Shown here one piece after another: positions 23,522 through 31,270 of a stretch of 64,000 bases of DNA. The DNA is from Streptomyces resistomycificus (GTDB taxonomy: Bacteria; Actinomycetota; Actinomycetes; Streptomycetales; Streptomycetaceae), in the NCBI RefSeq assembly GCF_001514265.1, contig NZ_KQ948990.1, forward strand, positions 938,187 to 1,002,186, given 5' to 3'. The notes below the pieces were generated by a model. It was not told the origin of the DNA, did not search any database, and was given only the letters and a program-made list of their open reading frames with translations. The translations under genes and the position numbers were made by a program. The stretch's first letter is position 1; every line of letters starts with the position of its first letter.

Positions 23522-24951
23522 GACGCCTCCTCGGCTCCGTGCGGGCCCGCGCGACCCTCGCCGCCACGCTGGTCGTCGCGGTGGCGCTGGTCGCTGCCGG
23601 GGCCGCCGTACTGCTGTCCCTGCGGTCGAACCTGATCGGCCAGGCCGGTACCCAGGCGGAGCGCACCGCGCGCTCGGTCGCCTCCGAACTGTCGGTGGGC
23701 AAGACGGCCCGGCAGCTGGACCTGGACGAGGACGAGGAGCCGGTCCAGGTCGTCGACGACGACGGGACGCTGCTCGCGGCCCACAAGGACCTCCAGCGCG
23801 TCAGCGGCACGGCCACCGACGAGGTCAGGCCGCAGGCGAAGGCGTCCGAGGCCCCCGAGGCCGACGACGACTCCCAGGACCCCTACGACTCCGACGACGG
23901 CGGGGCCGACTCCCTCGAACCGGGCGAGATCGACGACCGGACCACCTTCAGCAACGGCTCGGCGACGATCGACCACGACACCGCCGACTACCGCTTCGCC
24001 GCCGTCAAGGTGGAGACCCGCGAGCAGGGCACGCTCACCGTCTACGCGGGCGCCCCGCTGTCCGCCGAACAGAGCGCCGTGGACACCGCGACGACCGTCA
24101 TGCTGATCGGCTTCCCGCTGCTGCTCACCGTCGTCGCGGCGGTGACCTGGCTGGTCACCCGGCGCGCCCTGCGCCCGGTGGAGGGCATCCGCGCGGAGAT
24201 GGCCGCGATCACCGCGTCCGAGGACCTGGCCCGCCGGGTCCCGGTGCCGGACACGCACGACGAGGTGGCCCGACTGGCCCGCACCACGAACGAGACGCTG
24301 GCCGCGCTGGAGACCTCCGTGGAACGCCAGCGCCGGTTCGTCGCCGACGCCTCCCACGAGCTGCGCAGCCCGATCGCGTCCCTGCGGACCCAGCTGGAGG
24401 TGGGCGCCGCGCACCCCGAGCTGCTGGATGTGGAGGGGGCGGTCGAGGACACCGTACGACTGCAGCGCCTCGCCGCCGACCTGCTGCTGCTGGCCCGCCT
24501 GGACGCGGGGGAGCGGCCCGCCGCCGACGCCCGGCTCGACCTCGCCGCGCTGGTGCGCAAGGAGGCCGCGGGGCGGACCGGCGTGCGCGTGCGGGCGCCG
24601 GAGGGGGTGGACGTGGCCGGGTCCCGGGGACAGCTGGGGCGGGTGCTCACCAACCTGCTGGACAACGCGCGCCGGCACACCCGCTCGACGGTCGAGGTGA
24701 GCGTGCGGCGGGAGGGGGAGTGGGCCGTGCTCGGGGTCGCCGACGACGGGGACGGGGTGCCCGAGGGCGACCGGGAGCGGATCTTCGAACGGTTCGTACG
24801 ACTCGACGACGCCCGCAGCCGCGACGACGGCGGCGCCGGGCTGGGGCTCGCCATCGCCCGGGACGTCGCCGTACGGCACGGCGGCACACTCACGGTCCGC
24901 GACGCGCCGACGGGCGGAGCCCTGTTCGAACTCCGCCTGCCGCTCGCCTAG
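23518..24951 (+). CDS. Two-component sensor histidine kinase
   Basis: A 477-residue membrane kinase from GTG 23518, overlapping the regulator stop. Two membrane helices (about 13-34, TLAATLVVAVALVAAGAAVLL; and VMLIGFPLLLTVVAAVTWLV near 197-216) enclose an extracytoplasmic loop of about 160 residues. That loop is strikingly acidic (DLDEDEEPVQVVDDDG; EADDDSQDPYDSDDGG). A HAMP domain follows, then the H box FVADASHELRSPIASLR, N box LTNLLDNARRH, G1 GVADDGDGVPE and G2 GGAGLGLAIARD. The acidic loop matches the Asp-rich divergent PepSY protein, suggesting a cation, cationic peptide or antibiotic signal; that part is inference. Confidence 0.92.
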   Translation: MRRLLGSVRARATLAATLVVAVALVAAGAAVLLSLRSNLIGQAGTQAERTARSVASELSVGKTARQLDLDEDEEPVQVVDDDGTLLAAHKDLQRVSGTATDEVRPQAKASEAPEADDDSQDPYDSDDGGADSLEPGEIDDRTTFSNGSATIDHDTADYRFAAVKVETREQGTLTVYAGAPLSAEQSAVDTATTVMLIGFPLLLTVVAAVTWLVTRRALRPVEGIRAEMAAITASEDLARRVPVPDTHDEVARLARTTNETLAALETSVERQRRFVADASHELRSPIASLRTQLEVGAAHPELLDVEGAVEDTVRLQRLAADLLLLARLDAGERPAADARLDLAALVRKEAAGRTGVRVRAPEGVDVAGSRGQLGRVLTNLLDNARRHTRSTVEVSVRREGEWAVLGVADDGDGVPEGDRERIFERFVRLDDARSRDDGGAGLGLAIARDVAVRHGGTLTVRDAPTGGALFELRLPLA

Positions 24952-24993
24952 GGCCCGGTCAGCCGACCGTCCGAGGGCGCGTCCGGGGACGGG

Positions 24994-25470
24994 TCACAGG
25001 CGCCCGCGATGTCCCCGCAGGTGTTCCGCGATGGGCTTGAGGGACTTGTCGAGTTCCGCCATGGCCTCGGGGGACAGCAGATCGATGAAGTGCCTGCGCA
25101 CCGAGGACACGTGGTGCGGTGCGACCTTCTGCATCGTCTCCATGCCGTGCTCGGTGAGCACCGCGAACAGACCTCGGCGGTCCGACTCGCAGTTCTCGCG
25201 GCGCACGAGGTCCGCGTTCTCCATGCGGGTGATCTGGTGGGAGAGGCGGCTCTTGGACTGGAGGGTGGCGGACGCGAGGTCACTCATCCGCATCCGTACA
25301 CCCTCCGACTCGGAGAGGTTGACCAGGATCTCGTAGTCGTTCATCGTCAGGCCGAACGGCTGCAGGTCCCTCTCGAGCTGGTACGTCAACAGCCTGTTGA
25401 CCTCCAGGTGGGTGCGCCAGGCGCACTGCTCCGCATCGGTCAGCCAGCGCGTGGCCGTCTCGGTCTCCAT
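24994..25470 (-). CDS. absC: MarR-family regulator, AbsC-like
   Basis: A 158-residue winged-helix regulator starting METETATRWLTDAEQCAWRTHLEVNRLL at ATG 25470. The DNA-binding wing is MRMSDLASATLQSKSRLSHQITRMENADLVRRENCESDRRGLFAVLTEHG. By length and locus I take it as the orthologue of AbsC (SCO5405, by recall), a MarR-like regulator linking zinc and antibiotic production in S. coelicolor. That identity is from memory of locus order, not alignment. His and Cys residues suited to metal binding are present (Cys16, HLEVNR, NCESD, PHHVSSVRRH). A near-perfect palindrome just upstream is a likely autoregulatory operator. Confidence 0.8.
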   Translation of the reverse strand: METETATRWLTDAEQCAWRTHLEVNRLLTYQLERDLQPFGLTMNDYEILVNLSESEGVRMRMSDLASATLQSKSRLSHQITRMENADLVRRENCESDRRGLFAVLTEHGMETMQKVAPHHVSSVRRHFIDLLSPEAMAELDKSLKPIAEHLRGHRGRL

Positions 25471-25478
25471 GAATCAAG

Positions 25479-25495
25479 TCTACCTAAAAGGTTGA
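25479..25495. promoter_or_regulatory. Candidate AbsC-type operator
   Basis: TCTACCT (25479-25485), AAA, then AGGTTGA (25489-25495): a 17 bp inverted repeat with one mismatch. It lies 9 bp upstream of the absC-like start. On the minus strand it covers TAGACT, a plausible -10, with the ATG eight bases further on. Position and symmetry suit repression by a MarR dimer. Confidence 0.6.
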
Positions 25496-25565
25496 AAGGC
25501 GAACTAGTGAGGGTGGTGTGACGACGGCGCGCACACGTTCGACGTCACACTCCGCAGACTACCGC

Positions 25566-26369
25566 TCACAGCCCGAAGCGACGCTGGAGGTCCCCCAGCT
25601 GTCCGGGAAGGCGCGGTGCGCCCGCTTGCTGTGAGCCACCCATGGGCGCGCCGTGTCCGCCGGGTACTCCGGGCTGCTGCGGAGTCACCCCCACGGCCTG
25701 CTCCGCCATGAGCGCCTCCGACGACTGGAGCAGCACCGTGCCCGCCCCGACGAACTCGAACTGGTGCTCTTCCCCGGAGGCCCCGCCGAGGCCTGTCATC
25801 GCACGTAGACCGCCCATCAGGCCGGTCATGTAGGCGTGGTCGTAGTGGTGGCACGGCGAGGGGCAGTCGGCCCATCCGACGAGGGCCTGCGGGTCCACCC
25901 GGATCGGCGGTTCCATGAACACCACCGGACCGTTGGAGGCGGCCACGAACTTTCCGGTTCCGATCAGTGTCAGAAAACCCGGCACGATCGACTGCTTGAG
26001 GGACAGACTTGGCTGAAAAGCGAGCAGGTTGCCCGAGCGAATGGTCAGATTGCCGTCTTCCAGGTCGTACGAGTTCACGTCGAAGGCCCGGTCGGCGAGG
26101 AGCATCTTGCCCGAGCCCTCCGCCACGACCCAGTCGCTCGCGTGCAGAGGCGAATGGAAGGACGTACGGACAAGACGGTCCAGCCGGCCGTGCCCGACGC
26201 CGTTGAACTCCATCGAGCCGTAGAAGGCGATCATCTTCCCCTTCTGCAGGAACCACTGGCTCCCCTTGAGCTCCACGCAGAAGGTGCAGTTGTCGACGTT
26301 GTCGTCCGACGGCAGCGTCATGGGGTCGTAGACCGTCGGGCCGCCGCCCGGAGCCCCGTACATGCTCAC
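25566..26369 (-). CDS. AIM24-family protein (copy 3, with Pro/Gly tail)
   Basis: A 267-residue beta-rich protein. GTG 26369 overlaps the stop of the upstream paralogue (GTGA); ATG 26363 is an alternative. The AIM24 core contains KMIAFYGSMEFNGVG, SDWVVAEGSGKMLLADRAFDV, LTIRSGNLLAFQPSLSL, LIGTGKFVAASNGPVVFM and RVDPQALVGWADCPSPCHHY. A CPSPCHHYDH cluster could bind a metal. The last 45 residues are Gly/Pro/Gln-rich. Bacterial AIM24 proteins have no established biochemical role; the yeast namesake is a mitochondrial inner-membrane protein. It is the last gene of a three-gene operon of paralogues. Confidence 0.82.
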   Translation of the reverse strand: MSMYGAPGGGPTVYDPMTLPSDDNVDNCTFCVELKGSQWFLQKGKMIAFYGSMEFNGVGHGRLDRLVRTSFHSPLHASDWVVAEGSGKMLLADRAFDVNSYDLEDGNLTIRSGNLLAFQPSLSLKQSIVPGFLTLIGTGKFVAASNGPVVFMEPPIRVDPQALVGWADCPSPCHHYDHAYMTGLMGGLRAMTGLGGASGEEHQFEFVGAGTVLLQSSEALMAEQAVGVTPQQPGVPGGHGAPMGGSQQAGAPRLPGQLGDLQRRFGL

Positions 26370-27016
26370 AGCTTCTCCTCCGAGGCCTGGACGTACACCG
26401 CGCCGTTGCCGCTGAGCTCCAGCTGGAACGCCTCGCCGGAGCCGCGGCCCACCATGTCCCGCCAGCCCAGCGCGGTGGACAGCTTGTTGCGGACGTCGCC
26501 GTGGTGCGCGACGTACGCCTGCGGGTCGACGTGGACCGGCCGCTGCGGGGTGATGGGAACCTCGATCACCCCGCCGTGCGCCATCACCGCCACCGAGCCG
26601 TGCCCGCGCAGGGTGGTCGTGAACAGTCCCTGGCCGGTGACCTGGCCGCGGACCATGCCCATGACGCCGCCCTGGGAGCCCATGAACATGGTGCCCTGCT
26701 CCAGGGTGCCCTCGAAGGCGAGCAGCCGGTCCGCCTCGACGAACAGGGTGTCGCCGGTGAGGTTGATGACCTGGACGTGGTGGCCGCCGTGCCCGAACAG
26801 CACGGTGCCGCTGCCCTCGACGGACATCAGGGGCGCGGCCTCGCCCGCCGCCCGTCGCCCGATCATCGACATGACCCCGCCCTGCCCGCCCTGCATGTTG
26901 GGTGTGAACGACACCTCGCCCTGGTAGGCGAGCATCGCCCCGCGCTGACTGAACAGCCGCTGCCCGGGCAGGACGGTCGCCTCGACCATCTTCGAGTTGA
27001 TCTCCCGGAAGGCCAT
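26366..27016 (-). CDS. AIM24-family protein (copy 2)
   Basis: A 216-residue paralogue. ATG 27016 lies one base after the TGA of copy 1 and eight bases after a GGGGGAT site; ATG 27025 would sit directly on that site, so I prefer 27016. Core segments are MLAYQGEVSFTP, PLMSVEGSGTVLFGHGGHHVQVINL, GDTLFVEADRLLAFEG, GLFTTTLRGHGSVAVMAHG and HVDPQAYVAHHGDVRNKLS. These align by eye with copies 1 and 3 (DPxAYVAHxG, L-V-L-A-F/T). Gly/Met-rich loops (MQGGQGGVMSMIG; MFMGSQGGVMGMVRG) mark this copy. No signal peptide or membrane helix, so it should be cytosolic or peripheral. Confidence 0.82.
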   Translation of the reverse strand: MAFREINSKMVEATVLPGQRLFSQRGAMLAYQGEVSFTPNMQGGQGGVMSMIGRRAAGEAAPLMSVEGSGTVLFGHGGHHVQVINLTGDTLFVEADRLLAFEGTLEQGTMFMGSQGGVMGMVRGQVTGQGLFTTTLRGHGSVAVMAHGGVIEVPITPQRPVHVDPQAYVAHHGDVRNKLSTALGWRDMVGRGSGEAFQLELSGNGAVYVQASEEKL

Positions 27017-27017
27017 G

Positions 27018-27650
27018 TCACACATCCCCCGCGATCGTGTTCCGCTCGCTCGGCTGGACGTAGACCAGGCCGTCCCCCTCGAAGCGGATCTGGAAGGCCT
27101 CGCCGCCGCCCTCGCCCATGAGGGTGCGGAAGGTCACACCGGACTGGAAGGACTGCTGCAGGTTCCCCTGGTGCGCGACGTAGGCGCCGGGGTCGACGGT
27201 CAGCGGGTACTGCCGGCTCACCCGCAGCACCACGGCCGGTCCGGCCGACATGATCGCGGCCTGCCCGTGCCCCTCCACCGTCGTGGTGAACAGCCCGTTG
27301 CCCTGCGAGGCCCCGCGCAGCCCGGTGAAGGACGTGCCGGTCCGCAGTCCGGAGTCGGTCGCGAGCAGGTTGCTCGACTCCACGTACAGCGTCTCCCCCT
27401 GGAGGGCCACGAGGTTGATCTCGGAGGCACGGTCCGCGAACCAGCAGGTGCCGTGCCCCTTCACCTCCATCAGTGTCATCTGCTCACCGGTGATCCGCCG
27501 CGTCACCATCCCCCGCAGCCCCTCACCCCCACCGCTGAGCTTCTTGAAGTCCATCTGCCCGTCGTACGCGACCATCGACCCGTTCTTCGCCTTCACGGCG
27601 TCCCCGGTCATGTCGACGGCGAGCACCTTGCTGCCTTGAAGTCGGAACAT
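27018..27650 (-). CDS. AIM24-family protein (copy 1, first gene of operon)
   Basis: A 210-residue AIM24 protein from ATG 27650 (MFRLQGSKVLAVDMTGDAV). Core segments are KNGSMVAYDGQMDFKKL, TLMEVKGHGTCWFADRASEINLVAL, ETLYVESSNLLAT, GLFTTTVEGHGQAAIMSAG and TVDPGAYVAHQGNLQQSF. The ribosome-binding site is poor. Of the three copies it has no tail and no Cys-rich motif. It leads the operon and is divergent from a DUF3817 gene; the 149 bp between hold an 8+8 palindrome. Function unknown. Confidence 0.82.
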   Translation of the reverse strand: MFRLQGSKVLAVDMTGDAVKAKNGSMVAYDGQMDFKKLSGGGEGLRGMVTRRITGEQMTLMEVKGHGTCWFADRASEINLVALQGETLYVESSNLLATDSGLRTGTSFTGLRGASQGNGLFTTTVEGHGQAAIMSAGPAVVLRVSRQYPLTVDPGAYVAHQGNLQQSFQSGVTFRTLMGEGGGEAFQIRFEGDGLVYVQPSERNTIAGDV

Positions 27651-27745
27651 CGCCACGCAGCGAAAATAGCCGTCGCGAGGCCCCGCCGAACAGAGCCCGC
27701 GACCCCCCGACCGGGCGCGTCCCACGGTTTGCCACAATGGGCAAT

Positions 27746-27769
27746 CGTTTGTGCGCGCGTTCACAAACG
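27746..27769. promoter_or_regulatory. Palindrome in AIM24/DUF3817 divergent region
   Basis: Perfect arms CGTTTGTG (27746-27753) and CACAAACG (27762-27769) with an 8 bp spacer, placed between divergently transcribed genes 27650 and 27800. Geometry suits a dimeric repressor. No partner regulator is adjacent. Confidence 0.5.
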
Positions 27770-27799
27770 GTCCGTAGTCTCTCCCACCGAAGGTGACCC

Positions 27800-28144
27800 G
27801 TGGACATCAAGACCGCCTCCGCCATCCGCCGCCTCCGCCTGGTCTCGGGCCCCGAGGCGGTCTCGTTCCTGCTCCTGCTGGTCTGCTCGGTGCTCAAGCG
27901 GACCACGGACTTCAACGCGGTTCCCGCGATGGGCATGATCCACGGCGTCCTCTTCATCCTGTACGTGATCTTCTGGGCGGACGCCTGGAACCGTACGAAG
28001 TGGTCCCTGAAGACCGCCGCCCTCTACTTCGTCCTGTCGGTCCTGCCCACCGGCGGCTTCTTCGCGGAGCGCAGGCTCAAGCGCGAGGCCGAGGACGCGG
28101 TCATCGCCTCCCGCGCCCGCCAGGAAGGCAAGGTGACGGCGTGA
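27800..28144 (+). CDS. DUF3817-family membrane protein
   Basis: A 114-residue protein from GTG 27800, after GAAGGTGAC. Three hydrophobic helices: [36 protein letters not shown] and [21 protein letters not shown]. The glycine-histidine helix (MIHGVLF) and the closing [12 protein letters not shown] are the family marks. It has no known function; the family is common in actinobacteria. Its stop overlaps the start of the next gene (GTGA). A second family member lies at 29.1 kb on the other side of a MarR gene. Confidence 0.85.
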   Translation: MDIKTASAIRRLRLVSGPEAVSFLLLLVCSVLKRTTDFNAVPAMGMIHGVLFILYVIFWADAWNRTKWSLKTAALYFVLSVLPTGGFFAERRLKREAEDAVIASRARQEGKVTA

Positions 28145-28434
28145 TCGTCGCCTTCTCCGTGACGCCCCTGGGCGTCGGCGAGGACGTGGGGGAGTACGTG
28201 GCCGACGCCGTCCGGGTGGTCCGCGAGTCGGGCCTGCCCCACCGCACCGACGCGATGTTCACGTCGATCGAGGGCGAGTGGGACGAGGTCATGGACGTGG
28301 TCAGGCGTGCGGTGGCAGCGGTGGAGGCGCGGTCACCGCGCGTCTCCCTGGTCCTCAAGGCGGACATCCGCCCCGGGGTGACCGACGGCCTCACCTCGAA
28401 GGTGGAGACGGTGGAGAGGTACCTGGCCGGCTGA
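28141..28434 (+). CDS. MTH1187/YqgV-family thiamine-binding protein
   Basis: A 97-residue protein from GTG 28141 ([51 protein letters not shown]). The VAFSVTPLG start, the [20 protein letters not shown] centre and [19 protein letters not shown] end fit the small ferredoxin-like family (formerly DUF77). Members crystallise with thiamine, and the biological role is unproven. It overlaps the DUF3817 stop by four bases, so the two are co-translated. Confidence 0.83.
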   Translation: MIVAFSVTPLGVGEDVGEYVADAVRVVRESGLPHRTDAMFTSIEGEWDEVMDVVRRAVAAVEARSPRVSLVLKADIRPGVTDGLTSKVETVERYLAG

Positions 28435-28520
28435 GGGCGCCGGCCCGGCGTCCCGCAGTCGCGTGCTGCCCGGTCGTCCGCACCCCCTCGGGCCGCCGGG
28501 GACCGAGGGGCGAGACGGGG

Positions 28521-28549
28521 CTGACCACGATGTGACCGGCCGGTAAGGT
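28521..28549 (+). promoter_or_regulatory. Promoter for MarR gene, probably leaderless
   Basis: CTGACC (28521-28526), a 17 bp spacer, then TAAGGT (28544-28549). The GTG start lies at 28557, seven bases after the -10, where transcription itself should begin. There is no ribosome-binding site, so a leaderless mRNA is likely. Confidence 0.6.
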
Positions 28550-28556
28550 CTCTGCC

Positions 28557-29066
28557 GTGCCGAAGCCCCTCAGTCTTCCCTTCGACCCCATCGCCCGCGC
28601 CGACGAACTCTGGAAGCAGCGCTGGGGAAACGTGCCGTCCATGGCCGCGATCACCTCGATCATGCGCGCGCACCAGATCCTGCTCGCCGAGGTCGACGCG
28701 GTGGTCAAGCCGTACGGGCTGACGTTCGCGCGCTACGAGGCGCTGGTCCTGCTCACCTTCTCCAAGGCCGGTGAGCTGACCATGTCCAAGATCGGCGAGC
28801 GTCTGATGGTGCACCCCACCTCCGTGACGAACACCGTCGACCGCCTGGTGAAGTCGGGCCTGGTGGACAGGAAGCCCAACCCGAACGACGGCCGCGGCAC
28901 CCTCGCCGTCATCACCGACAAGGGCCGCGAGGTGGTCGAGGCGGCCACCCGCGACCTGATGGCGATGGACTTCGGGCTCGGGGTGTACGACTCCGAGGAG
29001 TGCGGGGAGATCTTCGCGATGCTCAGGCCGCTGCGGGTGTCGGCGCACGACTTCGACGAGGACTGA
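28557..29066 (+). CDS. MarR-family transcriptional regulator
   Basis: A 169-residue winged-helix protein from GTG 28557. The helical N-terminus (ADELWKQRWGNVPSMAAITSIMRAHQILLAEVDAVVKPYGLTFARYEALVLL) forms the dimer core. The DNA-binding part reads LTMSKIGERLMVHPTSVTNTVDRLVKSGLVDRKPNPNDGRGTLAVITDKG. Ligand and targets are unknown. It sits between two DUF3817 genes and upstream of icmA, with which it could be functionally linked. A promoter with a start point at the GTG indicates leaderless translation. Confidence 0.9.
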   Translation: MPKPLSLPFDPIARADELWKQRWGNVPSMAAITSIMRAHQILLAEVDAVVKPYGLTFARYEALVLLTFSKAGELTMSKIGERLMVHPTSVTNTVDRLVKSGLVDRKPNPNDGRGTLAVITDKGREVVEAATRDLMAMDFGLGVYDSEECGEIFAMLRPLRVSAHDFDED

Positions 29067-29109
29067 CCCGGGGCAAGATCTCCCGGAGCGCGTGGTTACG
29101 CTCGTACGC

Positions 29110-29448
29110 ATGAAAAAGTCCGTGCTGACCCGCTACCGGGTCATGGCCTACGTGACCGGTGTGCTGCTGGTCCTGCTGACCCTGGGCGTGATCGCCAAGT
29201 ACCTGCTCGAGATGGACGGCGCGGACGGCTTCACCCGTGTCGTGGGCATCGCGCACGGCTGGCTGTACGTCGTCTACCTGGTCTTCGCGTTCGACCTGGG
29301 CTCGAAGGCGAAGTGGCCGGTCGCCAAGCAGATCTGGGTACTGCTGGCGGGCACGATCCCCACGGCCGCCTTCTTCGTCGAGCGCAAGGTCAGCCGCGAG
29401 CTGGAGGCGAAGGTCGCCGAGGACGCTCCGGCGGTCGCCAAGGCGTAA
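29110..29448 (+). CDS. DUF3817-family membrane protein (second copy)
   Basis: A 112-residue protein from ATG 29110 with no ribosome-binding site just upstream. Three helices: RVMAYVTGVLLVLLTLGVIAKYL, VVGIAHGWLYVVYLVFAFDLG and IWVLLAGTIPTAAFFVERKV. It shares the GxxHGxLYxxY and AAFFxER marks with the copy at 27.8 kb. Function unknown. It follows the MarR gene by 43 bp and precedes icmA by 75 bp. Confidence 0.85.
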   Translation: MKKSVLTRYRVMAYVTGVLLVLLTLGVIAKYLLEMDGADGFTRVVGIAHGWLYVVYLVFAFDLGSKAKWPVAKQIWVLLAGTIPTAAFFVERKVSRELEAKVAEDAPAVAKA

Positions 29449-29492
29449 CCCCCACCGCCGTACGGACCGCGTACGGCGGTCAGCCATCGACA

Positions 29493-29514
29493 TTTACTAG
29501 GACGTCCTAGTAAA
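29493..29514. promoter_or_regulatory. Perfect 22 bp palindrome before icmA
   Basis: TTTACTAGGAC (29493-29503) is followed at once by its exact complement GTCCTAGTAAA (29504-29514). It ends nine bases before the icmA start, so it overlaps the promoter or the start point of a short-leader transcript. This is the cleanest operator-like sequence in the window. The regulator is not known. Confidence 0.75.
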
Positions 29515-29523
29515 TTCGAGGGT

Positions 29524-31224
29524 ATGGACGCTGACGCCATCGAAGAGGGCCGCCGCCGCTGGCAGGCCCGGTACGACGCCTCACGCACGCGTGAGGCCGA
29601 CTTCACCACGCTCTCCGGGGACCCCGTGGAGCCGGTGTACGGGCCACGGCCGGGGGACAGGTACGACGGCTTCGAGCGGATCGGCTGGCCGGGGGAGTAC
29701 CCCTACACCCGCGGTCTGTACGCGAGCGGCTACCGGGGTCGCACCTGGACCATCCGGCAGTTCGCCGGGTTCGGGAACGCCGAGCAGACCAACGAGCGCT
29801 ACAAGAAGATCCTCGCCAACGGCGGCGGCGGACTGTCCGTGGCCTTCGACATGCCGACGCTGATGGGGCGCGACTCCGACGACCCGCGCTCGCTCGGCGA
29901 GGTGGGGCACTGCGGGGTCGCCATCGACTCGGCCGCCGACATGGAGGTCCTGTTCCAGGACATCCCGCTGGGCGACGTGACGACCTCCATGACCATCAGC
30001 GGGCCGGCCGTACCCGTCTTCTGCATGTACCTCGTCGCCGCGGAGCGGCAGGGCGTCGACCCGGCCGTCCTCAACGGCACCCTGCAGACGGACATCTTCA
30101 AGGAGTACATCGCCCAGAAGGAGTGGCTCTTCCAGCCGGAGCCCCATCTGCGGCTGATCGGCGACCTGATGGAGCACTGCGCGGCCGGCATCCCCGCCTA
30201 CAAGCCGCTGTCCGTCTCCGGTTACCACATCCGCGAGGCCGGCTCGACGGCCGCGCAGGAACTGGCCTACACGCTGGCCGACGGCTTCGGGTACGTGGAG
30301 CTGGGGCTCAGCCGCGGCCTGGACGTGGACGTCTTCGCGCCCGGCCTGTCCTTCTTCTTCGACGCGCACGTCGACTTCTTCGAGGAGATCGCCAAGTTCC
30401 GCGCCGCGCGCCGCATCTGGGCCCGCTGGATGCGGGACGAGTACGGGGCGCGGACCGAGAAGGCCCAGTGGCTGCGCTTCCACACGCAGACCGCGGGTGT
30501 CTCACTGACCGCGCAGCAGCCGTACAACAACGTGGTGCGTACGGCCGTCGAGGCGCTGGCCGCCGTACTGGGCGGCACCAACTCCCTGCACACCAACGCC
30601 CTGGACGAGACCCTCGCGCTGCCCTCCGAGCAGGCCGCCGAGATCGCGCTGCGCACCCAGCAGGTGCTGATGGAGGAGACCGGCGTCGCCAACGTGGCCG
30701 ACCCGCTGGGTGGTTCCTGGTACGTCGAGCAGCTCACGGACCGGATCGAGGCCGACGCCGAGAAGATCTTCGAGCAGATCAGGGAACGCGGTCTGCGCGC
30801 GCACCCCGACGGACGCCACCCCATCGGGCCGATCACCTCCGGCATCCTGCGCGGCATCGAGGACGGCTGGTTCACCGGCGAGATCGCCGAGTCCGCCTTC
30901 CAGTACCAGCAGGCCCTGGAGAAGGGCGACAAGAGGGTCGTGGGCGTGAACGTCCACCACGGTTCCGTGACGGGCGACCTGGAGATCCTGCGGGTCAGCC
31001 ACGAGGTGGAACGGGAGCAGGTCCGGGTGCTGGGATCCCGCAAGGGCTCGCGGGACGACGCGGCCGTGCGGGCCGCGCTGGACGCGATGCTCGCCGCCGC
31101 CCGCGACGGCTCCAACATGATCGAGCCGATGCTGGAGGCGGTACGCGCCGAGGCGACCCTCGGCGAGATCTGCGGGGTGCTGCGGGACGAGTGGGGGGTG
31201 TACACGGAACCCGCGGGGTTCTAG
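29524..31224 (+). CDS. icmA: Isobutyryl-CoA mutase large subunit
   Basis: A 566-residue substrate-binding subunit of adenosylcobalamin-dependent isobutyryl-CoA mutase, which interconverts isobutyryl-CoA and n-butyryl-CoA. It links valine degradation to butyryl units for polyketide extender supply. The TIM-barrel part includes [53 protein letters not shown] and [13 protein letters not shown]. Phe80 and Gln198 are present where methylmalonyl-CoA mutases have Tyr and Arg; this pair is diagnostic for isobutyryl-CoA mutase. Length equals known IcmA. There is no B12-binding domain, as expected because the small subunit IcmB is separate and not in this window. ATG 29524 follows a 22 bp palindrome closely. 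Confidence 0.95.
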   Translation: MDADAIEEGRRRWQARYDASRTREADFTTLSGDPVEPVYGPRPGDRYDGFERIGWPGEYPYTRGLYASGYRGRTWTIRQFAGFGNAEQTNERYKKILANGGGGLSVAFDMPTLMGRDSDDPRSLGEVGHCGVAIDSAADMEVLFQDIPLGDVTTSMTISGPAVPVFCMYLVAAERQGVDPAVLNGTLQTDIFKEYIAQKEWLFQPEPHLRLIGDLMEHCAAGIPAYKPLSVSGYHIREAGSTAAQELAYTLADGFGYVELGLSRGLDVDVFAPGLSFFFDAHVDFFEEIAKFRAARRIWARWMRDEYGARTEKAQWLRFHTQTAGVSLTAQQPYNNVVRTAVEALAAVLGGTNSLHTNALDETLALPSEQAAEIALRTQQVLMEETGVANVADPLGGSWYVEQLTDRIEADAEKIFEQIRERGLRAHPDGRHPIGPITSGILRGIEDGWFTGEIAESAFQYQQALEKGDKRVVGVNVHHGSVTGDLEILRVSHEVEREQVRVLGSRKGSRDDAAVRAALDAMLAAARDGSNMIEPMLEAVRAEATLGEICGVLRDEWGVYTEPAGF

Positions 31225-31270
31225 GTGCCGTGCTGCCTCGGGGCCGTGGTGTTCCCGGCTCCGGGGCTCC

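Noticed and set aside
22726..24951. A 741-codon fusion reading response regulator DNA in the kinase frame
   Set aside because: The regulator reads in a different frame with intact motifs; the kinase begins at GTG 23518.
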